From contig OZ244836.1 of the NCBI GenBank assembly GCA_965220645.1, forward strand, positions 1,922,001 through 1,986,000: a stretch of 64,000 bases of DNA, read 5' to 3'. Every line of letters starts with the position of its first letter. Positions within the stretch are counted from its first letter, which is position 1. The translations under genes and the position numbers were made by a program. The notes below the pieces were generated by a model. It worked only from the letters and a program-made list of their open reading frames with translations. It did no database searches and had not been told where the DNA came from. The stretch comes from Aldehydirespirator sp965220645 (GTDB taxonomy: Bacteria > Actinomycetota > Acidimicrobiia > Acidimicrobiales > Aldehydirespiratoraceae). Below, in pieces: positions 33,716 to 42,525 of the stretch.

Positions 33716-36700
33716 CTAGCGGAAGTCTCGGCTGGGGAGGGTGGCGGGCAGGGCCAGGGGGGCCAGGTGCTCGGCGATGACGTTGGCGGTGCCCTCGTGG
33801 CGCTCCAGGCGGCCCCTCACTATCAGCGCCCGCGACATCAGGGCTGTCCTGCGGAAGCGGGCCTGGCAGCCTCTCGACACGATCACGTTGATCAGGCCGG
33901 TCTCGTCCTCGAGGTTGATGAACATGGTGCCGCCGGCGGTGGCGGGACGCTGGCGGTGCGTCACCGTGCCCGCCACCCTTATGCGGCCCGGCGGGCAGCT
34001 CAGCAGGTCCTTCGCGGGCACCACGCCTGCGGCGTCCAGCTCGACCCGGTAGAAGCGGGTGGGATGGCCGTCGGGCGCCACGCCGGTGGTCCACAGGTCG
34101 GCGGCGGACTGCTCCTGGGGCGACATGGACCGCAACGCTGGCACCTTCGTCCCGCTCGCTGCACCCGGCAGGCGGTCGGCGCCCAGCTGCGCCACCGCGC
34201 CGGCCGTCCACAGCGCCTCCCGCCGGTCCAGGCCCAGAGAATCAAACGCCCCGGCCGCCGCCAGCGCCTCCAGCATCGGCAGGCCCAACGGCGGGAGCGG
34301 AGATCGCCTCTTGCGCTGTCGCCTGCCAGCGGATTGTCCATTCGGCTGCTGCCCGCCCGCTGGCTGCCCGTTACTGGCCTGCCTGGCAGCCTCAGCCCGT
34401 CCATCTACGATCCGGTGTTCCGACATGGCTCTGAACAGGTGCTCCATAGAGTCATATGGGGCCCCCTCGGCTATGGCCGCGGCCAGCTTCGGGCCCACCC
34501 CCCGTACCGACGACAGGCCCAGCCGCACCGCGGCCCCGCCCGTCGAGGTCTCGCACGGCTCCAGCACAGCCGCATCGGCCGACAGGTTGACATCGGGGCT
34601 GCGCACCACCACGCCGTGGCGGCGGGCGTCCTGGCACAGCGAGTGGGGCGAGTAGAAGCCCATCGGCTGGGCGTTCAGCAGCGCCGCGCAGAACGCGGCC
34701 GGATAGTGCAGCTTGATCCACGACGAGGCGTACACCAGGTAAGCGAACGACACCGAGTGGCTCTCGGGGAACCCATAGTTGGCGAAGGCCACCATCTTGT
34801 GCCAGATCTGCTCGCCCACCTCCGCACCGATGCCCCGGGTGGCCATCCCCGCGAAGAACCGGCCCCGCAGCCGCTGCATGCGCTCCACCGACCGCTTGGC
34901 CCCCATGGCCCGGCGCAGCTCGTCGGACTCCGCCGGGGTGAACCCGGCCGCGTCGATGGCCATCTGCATGAGCTGCTCCTGGAACAGCGGCACCCCCAGC
35001 GTCTTGGACAGCGACCGCTCCAGCAGCGGATGCAGGTAGGTGACCGGCTCAACCCCGTTGCGGCGCCGGATGTAGGGATGCACCGAGCCGCCCTGGATCG
35101 GACCGGGCCGGATCAGCGCCACCTCCACCACCAGGTCGTAGAAGCAGCGGGGCCGCAGGCGGGGCAGGGTGGCCATCTGCGCCCTCGACTCCACCTGGAA
35201 CACGCCCACCGAGTCGGCCTCGCACAGCATGTCGTACACGGCCGGGTCCTGGGGCAGCGCGGCCAGGTCGATGCGCTCGCCGTGGGCTGAGGCCACCAGG
35301 TCCACCGCATAGTGCAGCGCGGACAGCATCCCCAGCCCCAGCAGATCGAACTTCACCAGGCCCACCGCGGCGCAGTCGTCCTTGTCCCACTGCAGCACCG
35401 ACCGGTCGGCCATCGACGCCCACTCCACCGGGCACACCTCGGCGATGGGCCGGTCGCAGATCACCATCCCCCCGGAGTGGATGCCCAGATGGCGGGGCCC
35501 TCCCTCAGCCTCAGCGGCCAGGTGCAGCACATCGGCGCCGATGGCGTCGGGGTCGCGGCCCTTGGCGCCCCCGGCCGTGCCCACAGCCAGCTCGCCCAGG
35601 CCGTCGTAGCGGTCCAGCGATTTGGCCCAGGCGTCCTGGCGAGCGGGCGGATGGCCCAGCGCCTTGGCCATGTCGCGCACCGCCGAACGGCCCCGGTAGG
35701 TGATCACGTTGGCCACCTGGGCGGTGCGGTCCCGGCCGTAGCGGCCGTACACGTACTGGATCACCTCCTCGCGCCGGTCGCTCTCGATGTCGATGTCGAT
35801 GTCGGGCGGGCCGTCGCGCTCGGGCGACAGGAACCGCTCGAACAGCAGCCCCAGCGCCACCGAGTCCACGTTGGTGATGCCCAGCACGTAGCAGACCGCC
35901 GAGTTGGCGGCCGATCCCCGGCCCTGGCAGTAGATGTCGTGGCTGCGACAGAACGACGTGATGTCCCACACCACCAGGAAGTAGCCACCGAACCCGAGTT
36001 GCTCGATCATGTCCAGTTCATGGTTGATCTGGCGCCAGGCGCCCGGCACCCGCTCTGCTTCGGGCGGGCCGTAACGGACCCGGGCACCCTCGATGGCGAG
36101 GCGGCGCAGGAAGGCTGCCTCGTCGAGACCGTCGGGGCACGGATACGGCGGCAGTTCCGGCGCCACCAGCGACAGGCTGAACGCGCACTCCAACCCCAGC
36201 CGGACCGCGGCCTCCACGACGCCGGGATAGCGGGTGAAGCGCCTGGCCTGCTCGGCCCCGGAGCGCACATGGGCTCCGCTCCACGCATCGAGCCAGCCGT
36301 CATGGTCGTCGAGGTCGTGCCGGTCACCCACTGCGGTCAGGGCGTCGGCCAAGCGCCGGTCGCGGGGCGTGGCGTAGCGCACCGCGTTGGCGCACACCGG
36401 CTGCACCCCCCGGCGCACGCCGAGTTCGGCCAGGGCGTCGTTGCGGTGGCTGTCCAGCGGGTCGCCGTGGTCCCAAAGCTCCACGTACACGTTGCCGGGG
36501 CCGGCTGCGTCGGTCAGCCGATCGAGCGCGGAGGCCGCAGCCCGGGGACCGTGCTCCACCAGTGCCGAGGGCACCCAAGCGCCGTTCGCGCCGGTGAGGA
36601 TGGCCCACCGGTCCCGCTGGGTCGCCGCGGCTTCCAAGAATGCCTCGGTCGACAGCCGGGGCTCGCTCTTGCGTCCGGCCATGTGGGCCCGGCTGATCAG

Positions 36701-37204
36701 CGACCCCAGTGCCGCGTACCCGGCCGCGTCGCGGGCCAACACCACCACCGACCGCCCTCGCGCCCGTCGATCTGACAGACGGGCGGACCCGGATCGTCCA
36801 GACGAGCTGGGCAGGTCGAGGGTGAGCTCGGCGCCGAACACCGTGGGCAGGCCGGCCTCCTCGGCGGCCTCGGCGAAACGCACCACCCCGTAGAAGCCGT
36901 CCCGGTCGGTCAGCGCCAGGGCATCGAGCTCGAGCCGGACGGCCTCGGCCACTAACCCCTCCGGGCTCGACGAGCCGTCCATGAAGCTGAATCGCGAGTG
37001 TGCATGCAGCTCCGCGTACGGCACCCGGGACGGCCCTGAGTCCCTGGTGGCCTGGCCGCCGGGGAGACTCCGGACCACGTTGGTCGTGTCGGAGGGTGTG
37101 CCGTTGCTCCGGCGGCTCCCGTTCGACCATGGCGAAGCGCCTACCCGATCCGACAGGCGGCGCTCCAGCTCCCGCCAGGGGATGATCGGGTTGTCGAATC
37201 CCAT
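33716..37204 (-). CDS. dnaE2: Error-prone DNA polymerase III alpha subunit (DnaE2/ImuC)
   Basis: A 1162-residue C-family polymerase. The N-terminal PHP domain starts AELHAHSRFSFMDGSSSPEG, the catalytic region has DGPPDIDIDIESDRREE near residue 467 and YGRYGRDRTAQVANVITYRG, the helix-hairpin region contains GFTPAESDELRRAMGAKR, and the OB fold lies near the C-terminus (RIRVAGTVTHRQRP, FINLEDETGLINVIV). The DIDIES and ITYR patterns mark the DnaE2 branch used for SOS mutagenesis and damage tolerance. It starts 7 nt after the imuB stop, completing imuA'-imuB-dnaE2. An arginine-rich, low-complexity stretch (QPNGQSAGRRQRKRR) interrupts the late part. Confidence 0.95.
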   Translation of the reverse strand: MGFDNPIIPWRELERRLSDRVGASPWSNGSRRSNGTPSDTTNVVRSLPGGQATRDSGPSRVPYAELHAHSRFSFMDGSSSPEGLVAEAVRLELDALALTDRDGFYGVVRFAEAAEEAGLPTVFGAELTLDLPSSSGRSGSARLSDRRARGRSVVVLARDAAGYAALGSLISRAHMAGRKSEPRLSTEAFLEAAATQRDRWAILTGANGAWVPSALVEHGPRAAASALDRLTDAAGPGNVYVELWDHGDPLDSHRNDALAELGVRRGVQPVCANAVRYATPRDRRLADALTAVGDRHDLDDHDGWLDAWSGAHVRSGAEQARRFTRYPGVVEAAVRLGLECAFSLSLVAPELPPYPCPDGLDEAAFLRRLAIEGARVRYGPPEAERVPGAWRQINHELDMIEQLGFGGYFLVVWDITSFCRSHDIYCQGRGSAANSAVCYVLGITNVDSVALGLLFERFLSPERDGPPDIDIDIESDRREEVIQYVYGRYGRDRTAQVANVITYRGRSAVRDMAKALGHPPARQDAWAKSLDRYDGLGELAVGTAGGAKGRDPDAIGADVLHLAAEAEGGPRHLGIHSGGMVICDRPIAEVCPVEWASMADRSVLQWDKDDCAAVGLVKFDLLGLGMLSALHYAVDLVASAHGERIDLAALPQDPAVYDMLCEADSVGVFQVESRAQMATLPRLRPRCFYDLVVEVALIRPGPIQGGSVHPYIRRRNGVEPVTYLHPLLERSLSKTLGVPLFQEQLMQMAIDAAGFTPAESDELRRAMGAKRSVERMQRLRGRFFAGMATRGIGAEVGEQIWHKMVAFANYGFPESHSVSFAYLVYASSWIKLHYPAAFCAALLNAQPMGFYSPHSLCQDARRHGVVVRSPDVNLSADAAVLEPCETSTGGAAVRLGLSSVRGVGPKLAAAIAEGAPYDSMEHLFRAMSEHRIVDGRAEAARQASNGQPAGGQQPNGQSAGRRQRKRRSPLPPLGLPMLEALAAAGAFDSLGLDRREALWTAGAVAQLGADRLPGAASGTKVPALRSMSPQEQSAADLWTTGVAPDGHPTRFYRVELDAAGVVPAKDLLSCPPGRIRVAGTVTHRQRPATAGGTMFINLEDETGLINVIVSRGCQARFRRTALMSRALIVRGRLERHEGTANVIAEHLAPLALPATLPSRDFR

Positions 37205-37211
37205 CGTCCGC

Positions 37212-38852
37212 TCAGTCGTAGGTGGCCTCGCGCCACCAGCGACCGGCCTCCAGCACGCAGAGGTGGGCCGAGCCGTCGTCGAGGACCAGTTGGAACCGGG
37301 CCTGGCGGCGGCGGGCGGAGGGACGCCACCAGCGCTCGTCCAGCGGCCACGGTCCGGCCCAGGCAGTGACAGCCTGGCTGCGGCCTGCAGAGTCCGTCAC
37401 TTGCCATGGCGTCGCACTCGCTTCGCCCCGGCCACTGACGGTGACGGGATCGCCGTCTCGGTCGGTGACGATGATCGGCTCGGGCTGGGCCAGCACCACC
37501 GCGGGCTGGGGCGGCGGCAGCCGCCCCAGCCACGGCGCGCCTGTCGATCCGGACGCCTTGCCGGCTTTGACCTTCCTGTCCCTCGTGGCGGCGGTCTTGG
37601 CCGATCTTCGCCCCTTGCCCTTCTTGACGGCGGTCGTTGAAAGGCCCGAATCGGCTGCCGCGGCGTGCAGCGGTAACCGGTGGCCGGTGTCGGCGGGCCG
37701 GCGCCCTCCGGCCAGGCGGGGCACGGTCACCGCCTCGGAACCCAGGAGCCCCTGCACCCGGGCAAGCGCCTTGGCTGCCCGCTCGTCGGCTTCGCTCCTC
37801 GCGCCCCACATCCCGAGCTGGCGGCCGTCGGCAGGAACCACTGCACAGGGCGTGATCCGGATGAGCGTGACCGGGCCTGTCGGACGCTCGGGCGACCGGT
37901 ACCAGCCCTCTAGCTGCCAGCGCACCCGGTCGACTACGGCAGCCGCGCTGAAGCGGAACTCGTGGCGCCAGCGGCGGCGGCTGGCATGGCCGCTGTCGGA
38001 GCAGGCCTCGATGCCGATGCTCACGCAGTCCAGACCGTCGCGGGCCAGCCGGGCCACCATGTCGTCGGCCAGCGCCCTGGCCATGAACGCCACCGTCTCG
38101 ATCCGGTCGGCGGGCGGGTCGATCTCGGCCTCTACCGCGGAGTCGTCCGTCGCGGGCCGGGCCTGCAAAGCACGGCTGTCGAGCCCGCAGGCCAGCCGGT
38201 GTGCCAGCAGTCCCGGCCAGCCGAAGCGCCCCAGCATGTCGGCCTCGCTCAGCGAGGCCACATCGCCCAGCGTCCGGATCCCCAGCCGCCACAGCACGTC
38301 GAGCAGCGCCTCGATGCCGTTCTCGTCGGAGTGCAGCGGCGAGACCGGATCGACGAGCGAGATTAGAGGCCGGTCGGCCAGGAACTGCCGGCTCTGCTGG
38401 GGCGGCACCACCAACACGGCCGTGGAGTCAGAAAGCCTGGCACCGTTCCACTCGGCGGCGGATGGCCGAGGGGCGGATGGCTGAGGAGTGGGCGGCCGAG
38501 CGGTAGATGGCCGAGCGGTGGGCGTTTCGGGCATCCGTGCAGCCACACGGGCGGCGAGACTGGTGGTGAAGAGCCCGTCGGCCACACCCAAACCGACCTT
38601 TGACACGGCTGGCACCGCGTCGGCGACAGCCCGGGCGACGAGCTCGGCCAAGGCCCGCTCGCCGCCGAAGTAGCGCGACGGCCCCCTCACTCCGAACACA
38701 TGCAATCCGGGCCTCAGCGCCTCGGCCAGGGGAGTGAACTGCTCCAGCGCCTCGGCCACTGGCTCGCAGTCGCAAGCCTCGGAGTCACCTAGATCCACGA
38801 CCACCATCCGCTCAGGCGGTGCCGCGGTTGGTGCTTCCATCGGCCCGGTCAC
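37212..38852 (-). CDS. imuB: ImuB, Y-family polymerase-like mutasome protein
   Basis: A 546-residue Y-family-like protein located between imuA' and dnaE2. It shows VVVDLGDSEACDCEPVAEALEQF and RPGLHVFGVRGPSRYFGGE, a thumb/HhH region with LWRLGIRTLGDVASLSEADMLGRFGWPG, and a C-terminal basic region followed by WQVTDSAGRSQAVTAWAGPWP. The catalytic acidic residues of true Y-family polymerases are absent, as known for ImuB, which acts as an adaptor between the beta clamp and DnaE2. A Pro/Ser/Thr-rich insert (ARPSTARPPTPQPSAPRPSA) is encoded by a 15-bp tandem repeat. The start may be ATG 38852 or an ATG four codons in. Confidence 0.9.
   Translation of the reverse strand: MTGPMEAPTAAPPERMVVVDLGDSEACDCEPVAEALEQFTPLAEALRPGLHVFGVRGPSRYFGGERALAELVARAVADAVPAVSKVGLGVADGLFTTSLAARVAARMPETPTARPSTARPPTPQPSAPRPSAAEWNGARLSDSTAVLVVPPQQSRQFLADRPLISLVDPVSPLHSDENGIEALLDVLWRLGIRTLGDVASLSEADMLGRFGWPGLLAHRLACGLDSRALQARPATDDSAVEAEIDPPADRIETVAFMARALADDMVARLARDGLDCVSIGIEACSDSGHASRRRWRHEFRFSAAAVVDRVRWQLEGWYRSPERPTGPVTLIRITPCAVVPADGRQLGMWGARSEADERAAKALARVQGLLGSEAVTVPRLAGGRRPADTGHRLPLHAAAADSGLSTTAVKKGKGRRSAKTAATRDRKVKAGKASGSTGAPWLGRLPPPQPAVVLAQPEPIIVTDRDGDPVTVSGRGEASATPWQVTDSAGRSQAVTAWAGPWPLDERWWRPSARRRQARFQLVLDDGSAHLCVLEAGRWWREATYD
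38460..38519 (-). repeat. 15-bp tandem repeat within imuB
   Basis: Four imperfect 15-bp units such as GGATGGCTGAGGAGT and AGATGGCCGAGCGGT (plus-strand reading) encode five-residue P/S/T/R units. The in-frame repeat lengthens a linker in ImuB. Confidence 0.6.
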
Positions 38853-38933
38853 CGGGCTACCACCATTCGCATGGGAGGTGCCTGGGGTTGCGGAGGTGAA
38901 GGTACGGGCGCCATCGTCGTGCCGGGCCGGCGG

Positions 38934-39674
38934 CTAGCCCGCTCGGCGTTCCCTGACGTCTTCGAAGCCGCTGGCGAATTCGGAGGTCTGGCCCGGCTCC
39001 GCGCGGGCCACCTGGCCGTCGGCCGAGGGCAGCCACATCAGCATCCGGCGGGGACGGGACGCCGCTCCCCGGCCTCCGACGGTCACCTCGGCCTGACGGG
39101 CCAGCAGCCGCCCGTGCCCGTCGTCAATGCCCGTCCAGAGCGTCTGCTCGATCATCATGCTCAATTCGGGCTGGAGGCCGGTAGCGACGTGCTCGGAGGC
39201 TTTGCCGCCGAGAGCGCAGATCAGCGAGGTGCCGTGCTCGCGCGTCCGAGCCAGCAGCCGCCGCGCCGTCGCATTCCCCACCCGGACCGCAGGTCCCAAC
39301 AGCACGAGATCGAAGCCGCCCACCGCTGCTCCCAGCACGTCCGCCGTCAGACTCCCGTCCCTAGTCGCTGTAGGCAGGTCGATCAGGGCCCAGCGACTCA
39401 AGTCGACGCCCCTCTCGGCCAGCGCGGACACGCCCAGGTCGGCGGCGCCCACCGCGGCCACCCAGCTGCCTCGCCGGGAAGCCTCTGCAGCCAGCGCTAC
39501 AGCCAGCGTTACTGAACCATGACCGTGCACTGCGATGACGGTGCCTCGCCGGATGCTGCCCTCCGGCAGCAGCACCCCAAGGGCCTCCTCCACGGGAAGC
39601 CTCCGTTCATGGGCCGCTCCGGCGAGCGCGTCGAGCCGGGTCGGCAGTGCCCGTGCCGTCTCTTGAGCCGCCAT
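38934..39674 (-). CDS. imuA: ImuA', RecA-like protein of the SOS mutasome
   Basis: A 246-residue protein, first gene of the imuA'-imuB-dnaE2 operon. It has a RecA-like core: GTVIAVHGHGSVTLAVALAAEASRRG around a degenerate P-loop, SRWALIDLPTATRDGSL, GFDLVLLGPAVRVGNATARRLLARTREHGTSL as the Walker B/sensor region, and RRMLMWLPSADG near the end. In mycobacteria this subunit supports damage-induced mutagenesis with ImuB and DnaE2. The start codon lies 6 nt after a perfect TATAAT and close to a LexA box, so it is the regulated entry point of the operon. Confidence 0.85.
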   Translation of the reverse strand: MAAQETARALPTRLDALAGAAHERRLPVEEALGVLLPEGSIRRGTVIAVHGHGSVTLAVALAAEASRRGSWVAAVGAADLGVSALAERGVDLSRWALIDLPTATRDGSLTADVLGAAVGGFDLVLLGPAVRVGNATARRLLARTREHGTSLICALGGKASEHVATGLQPELSMMIEQTLWTGIDDGHGRLLARQAEVTVGGRGAASRPRRMLMWLPSADGQVARAEPGQTSEFASGFEDVRERRAG

Positions 39675-39680
39675 CGGCCC

Positions 39681-39686
39681 ATTATA
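39681..39686 (-). promoter_or_regulatory. Consensus -10 element of the imuA'-imuB-dnaE2 operon
   Basis: Minus-strand TATAAT ends 6 nt before ATG 39674, giving a leaderless SOS transcript. Confidence 0.7.
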
Positions 39687-39701
39687 CGAACGTATGTTCG
39701 T
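39686..39701. promoter_or_regulatory. LexA (SOS) box
   Basis: ACGAAC-GTAT-GTTCGT is a perfect 6-bp inverted repeat around 4 nt and fits the Gram-positive/actinobacterial LexA consensus CGAACRNRYGTTCG. It abuts the TATAAT of the imuA' promoter, so bound LexA would block RNA polymerase. DNA damage should induce the whole mutasome operon. Confidence 0.85.
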
Positions 39702-39748
39702 TTACGCCAGTGGAACCGGAGACGCCGAGGAACCGGAGACGCCGATGA

Positions 39749-40528
39749 TCAGGCTTCGTCCCTGACGCCTGACAGCCAGTCGAGGACGGTCAGGACAAGC
39801 TCGTCGGAATGGCGCCGGTCGGTGAAGAGGTGGTCGGCACCGGCGATCGTGTGCAGGGTCGCCGAGCCGGCCCGGGCCAGCGTCTCGGTCTGGTCGCGGC
39901 CCACCACGGTGTCCGCTCCGGCCTGCACCACCAGCATGGGCCGACCCAGTGAGGCCGCGGCTGCAACCACATCGTGCTGGTGCAGGTCGTCGAGAAAGTC
40001 CCGTCCCACCCGCACCGGCTTGGGCCCGATCCTCACCTCGCCCGAGCCCTCGGAGCGGATCTGCTTCAGGGCATCGGCAGCAAAGAGATGCTCCACATGG
40101 GCGACTGAGGCCGGCGACGCCACCGCCACCACCTCGGTCACGGTGTGCAGGCGCGACGCGGCCAGCACCGCGGCCGCCCCTCCCAGGCTGTGCCCCACCA
40201 GTACGCACGGCCCGGCGCCGCGCCGGATCAGCGCCACCGCGGCCGCAGTTATGTCGCTGACGTTGGTGGCGACGGTGGTGTCGGCCAGCTCGCCGCCGCT
40301 GTCCCCCAACCCGGTGAAGTCGAAGGCCAGTGTCAAGTACCCGCCTCCGGCCAGTCCCTTGGCGATCCGGGTGGTGGTGAACAGGTCCTTGGAGCACGTG
40401 AAGCAGTGGCACAGCAGGGCTGCTCCGAGCACCGCCGTACCGTCACCGGGCCGGTGAAGCACGGCGGCCAGCTTGGCCCCGGCCCCGCCCGTGAACTCGA
40501 ACCGCTCGGTGGTAGGTGTCGCTGCCAT
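39749..40528 (-). CDS. Alpha/beta hydrolase
   Basis: A 259-residue alpha/beta hydrolase. The oxyanion-region motif is LLCHCFTCSKDLF, the nucleophile elbow is GHSLGG (S114), the acid is in VQAGADTVVG and the His in AGADHLF. The beginning (FTGGAGAKLAAVLHRP, LAFDFTGLGDSGGE) matches the YfhR/OsmC-associated small hydrolase group. Substrate unknown. ATG 40528 begins the conserved fold; an upstream in-frame ATG at 40573 would add 15 residues. It lies upstream of the SOS operon on the same strand but is separated from it by the LexA-controlled promoter. Confidence 0.85.
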   Translation of the reverse strand: MAATPTTERFEFTGGAGAKLAAVLHRPGDGTAVLGAALLCHCFTCSKDLFTTTRIAKGLAGGGYLTLAFDFTGLGDSGGELADTTVATNVSDITAAAVALIRRGAGPCVLVGHSLGGAAAVLAASRLHTVTEVVAVASPASVAHVEHLFAADALKQIRSEGSGEVRIGPKPVRVGRDFLDDLHQHDVVAAAASLGRPMLVVQAGADTVVGRDQTETLARAGSATLHTIAGADHLFTDRRHSDELVLTVLDWLSGVRDEA

Positions 40529-40609
40529 TGGCCTAGGCGTCCAAGGCGGGGCTCGTACCCATACCGTAGCCATTGGAGTAGCCGACGTTTTGGGAGCAAT
40601 CGAAAGCGG

Positions 40610-40615
40610 TATGGT
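40610..40615 (+). promoter_or_regulatory. Predicted -10 element (leaderless) of the peptide-binding protein gene
   Basis: TATGGT ends 8 nt before GTG 40624. Confidence 0.55.
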
Positions 40616-40623
40616 TCGGTCCC

Positions 40624-42423
40624 GTGAACTCCGCTACTCGGCTGGTGCTTCGCATTGCTCTGGCCCTTGCTGTGTCGACGCTTGTTGCATGCTCAGGCAG
40701 CCAGAGTACCGAGGACATCTCAACGGTGGATCGCCTGAAGCGCAATGCCGAGCAGTTCGGGTACGCGATCGGCACGCCCGGAGGCGAGCTCACCATCTCG
40801 ACCATCTCCGAGCCGCTCACGTTCAACCTGGCCATCTCCAACGACGCGTCGTCTTCGGACGTGCTCGGGTACCTCTTCGAGGGCCTCACCGAGACCTCGT
40901 GGCTGACCGATGAGGTGGAGCCTCTCCTAGCCGAGTCGTGGGAGCGATCCGGAGACGGCCTGACGTGGACCTTCCACCTGCGCCGGGACGTCGCCTGGCA
41001 CGACGGCGAGCCCTTCACCGCCCACGATGTGGGCTTCACGTTCAACCAGATCATCTACAACGACGACATCGGTGCCAGCAGCCGCTCAACCTTCCAATTC
41101 CGGTACCTGGACGACAACGGCGACTGGCAGGAGAGCCAGATGGATGTGGCCGTGATCGACGACTACACCGTCGAGTTCACCCTGCCGGTGCCGTTCGCCC
41201 CGTTCCTGCGCTCGATGGGCACAGCCATATACCCGCGCCACGCACTCGAGCAGCACGTCGATGACGGCACCTTCGTAGACACCTGGGGCCTGGACACCGA
41301 CCCGGCTGACATCGTCGGCACCGGCCCGTTCACCATCGAGAGCTACGAGCCCGGCGAGCGAGTGATCTTGGCTCGCAACCCCAACTACTGGCTGATCGAC
41401 GACGAGGGGAACCGCCTGCCGTACCTCGATCGGGTGGTCCACAACATCGTCGAAGACTTGGACGCCGAGCTAGCCAGCTTCCTGGCCGGCGAGTCGGACT
41501 TGCACGGGGTGCTGGGAGAGGAGTACGCCGAGCTCGAACCCCTCCAGGAAGAAGGCAACTACACGATCCACCGGCGCGGCCCCGGCTTCGGCACAACCTT
41601 CCTGGCGTTCAACGTCAACCCCGGAGTCAGCGCCGGCACCGGCCAGCCGTACGTAGCCGCCGGAAAGCGGGACTGGTTCGGCAACGTGGAGTTCCGCCGG
41701 GCCGTGGCTCACAGCGTCGACAAGGACGCCATCATCGACGGCGTGCAGCACGGCCTCGGCTATCCGCAGTGGTCCTCGGTGAGCCCCGCCGCCGGCGACT
41801 TCCACAACCCTGATGTCAGGACCTATCCCTACGACCTGGACAAGGCCAACGAGATCCTCGACAGCCTCGGCTGGACCGATACCGACGGCGACGGGATCCG
41901 CGAGGACTCAAACGGCAAAGCCATCGAGTTCCGCCTGGTCACCAACACCGGCAACAGCGTGCGGCAGGAGGCCACCCAGATCATCGAGCAGGGAATGGAG
42001 GCCATCGGACTCGACGTGGACTACGAGGCGATCGACTTCGGAGAGCTCGTCGATCAACTGGTCAGCACCTATGAATGGGAGGCCATGGTCATCGGCTTCA
42101 CCGGAGGCCCGGACCCCTACAGCGGGATCGGCTTCTGGCACAGCAGCGAGGACCTGCACCTGTGGTATCCCAACCAGCCGGAGCCGGCCACCGACTGGGA
42201 GGCAGAGATCGACGAGTTCTACATCATGGGAAGCAGGGAGCTCGATCATGAGGCGCGGGTGGGGCACTACCACAGGGCCCAGCAGATCGCGGCCGAGAAC
42301 GTGCCCGTCGTCTACACGACGCAGTCCGAGCGGCTCACCGCCACCCGCAACGTGTTCGGCAACACCACACCCACCCTGTACGCGCTCTGGGACATCCGCT
42401 ACCTGCACCGAACCGACCAGTAG
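40624..42423 (+). CDS. Peptide/opine-type ABC transporter substrate-binding lipoprotein (SBP_bac_5)
   Basis: A 599-residue extracellular solute-binding protein family 5 lipoprotein. The signal LRIALALAVSTLVACSG ends in a lipobox Cys. Family marks are TFNLAISNDASSSDVLGYLFEGL, LAESWERSGDGLTWTFHLRRDVAWHDGEPFTAHDVGFTFNQI, VGTGPFTIESYEPGERVILARNPNYW and FRRAVAHSVDKDAII. It captures oligopeptides or similar ligands outside the membrane. No permease or ATPase genes adjoin it, so it is an orphan receptor here. The following gene is a D-aminoacylase homologue, which would suit uptake of D-amino acid containing peptides (inference). Confidence 0.9.
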   Translation: MNSATRLVLRIALALAVSTLVACSGSQSTEDISTVDRLKRNAEQFGYAIGTPGGELTISTISEPLTFNLAISNDASSSDVLGYLFEGLTETSWLTDEVEPLLAESWERSGDGLTWTFHLRRDVAWHDGEPFTAHDVGFTFNQIIYNDDIGASSRSTFQFRYLDDNGDWQESQMDVAVIDDYTVEFTLPVPFAPFLRSMGTAIYPRHALEQHVDDGTFVDTWGLDTDPADIVGTGPFTIESYEPGERVILARNPNYWLIDDEGNRLPYLDRVVHNIVEDLDAELASFLAGESDLHGVLGEEYAELEPLQEEGNYTIHRRGPGFGTTFLAFNVNPGVSAGTGQPYVAAGKRDWFGNVEFRRAVAHSVDKDAIIDGVQHGLGYPQWSSVSPAAGDFHNPDVRTYPYDLDKANEILDSLGWTDTDGDGIREDSNGKAIEFRLVTNTGNSVRQEATQIIEQGMEAIGLDVDYEAIDFGELVDQLVSTYEWEAMVIGFTGGPDPYSGIGFWHSSEDLHLWYPNQPEPATDWEAEIDEFYIMGSRELDHEARVGHYHRAQQIAAENVPVVYTTQSERLTATRNVFGNTTPTLYALWDIRYLHRTDQ

Positions 42424-42512
42424 CCGGATCTCGGGAGCGTTTCCTGCGGTAGGTGCAGACGAACCGACCCGAGAATCCCCCGGGCGGCTCGTTTCCGGGT
42501 TGAGCGGCCGCA

Positions 42513-42518
42513 TAGAGT
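42513..42518 (+). promoter_or_regulatory. Predicted -10 element (leaderless) of the D-aminoacylase gene
   Basis: TAGAGT ends 7 nt before ATG 42526. Confidence 0.55.
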
Positions 42519-42525
42519 CCAAGCC

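Noticed and set aside
33434..36775. Long plus-strand open frames over dnaE2
   Set aside because: They are His/Gln/Arg-rich antisense shadows of the clearly conserved dnaE2 coding sequence.
37212..38852. Active Y-family DNA polymerase (DinB)
   Set aside because: The palm-domain catalytic acidic residues are not present and the gene order is that of imuB, a catalytically inactive adaptor.
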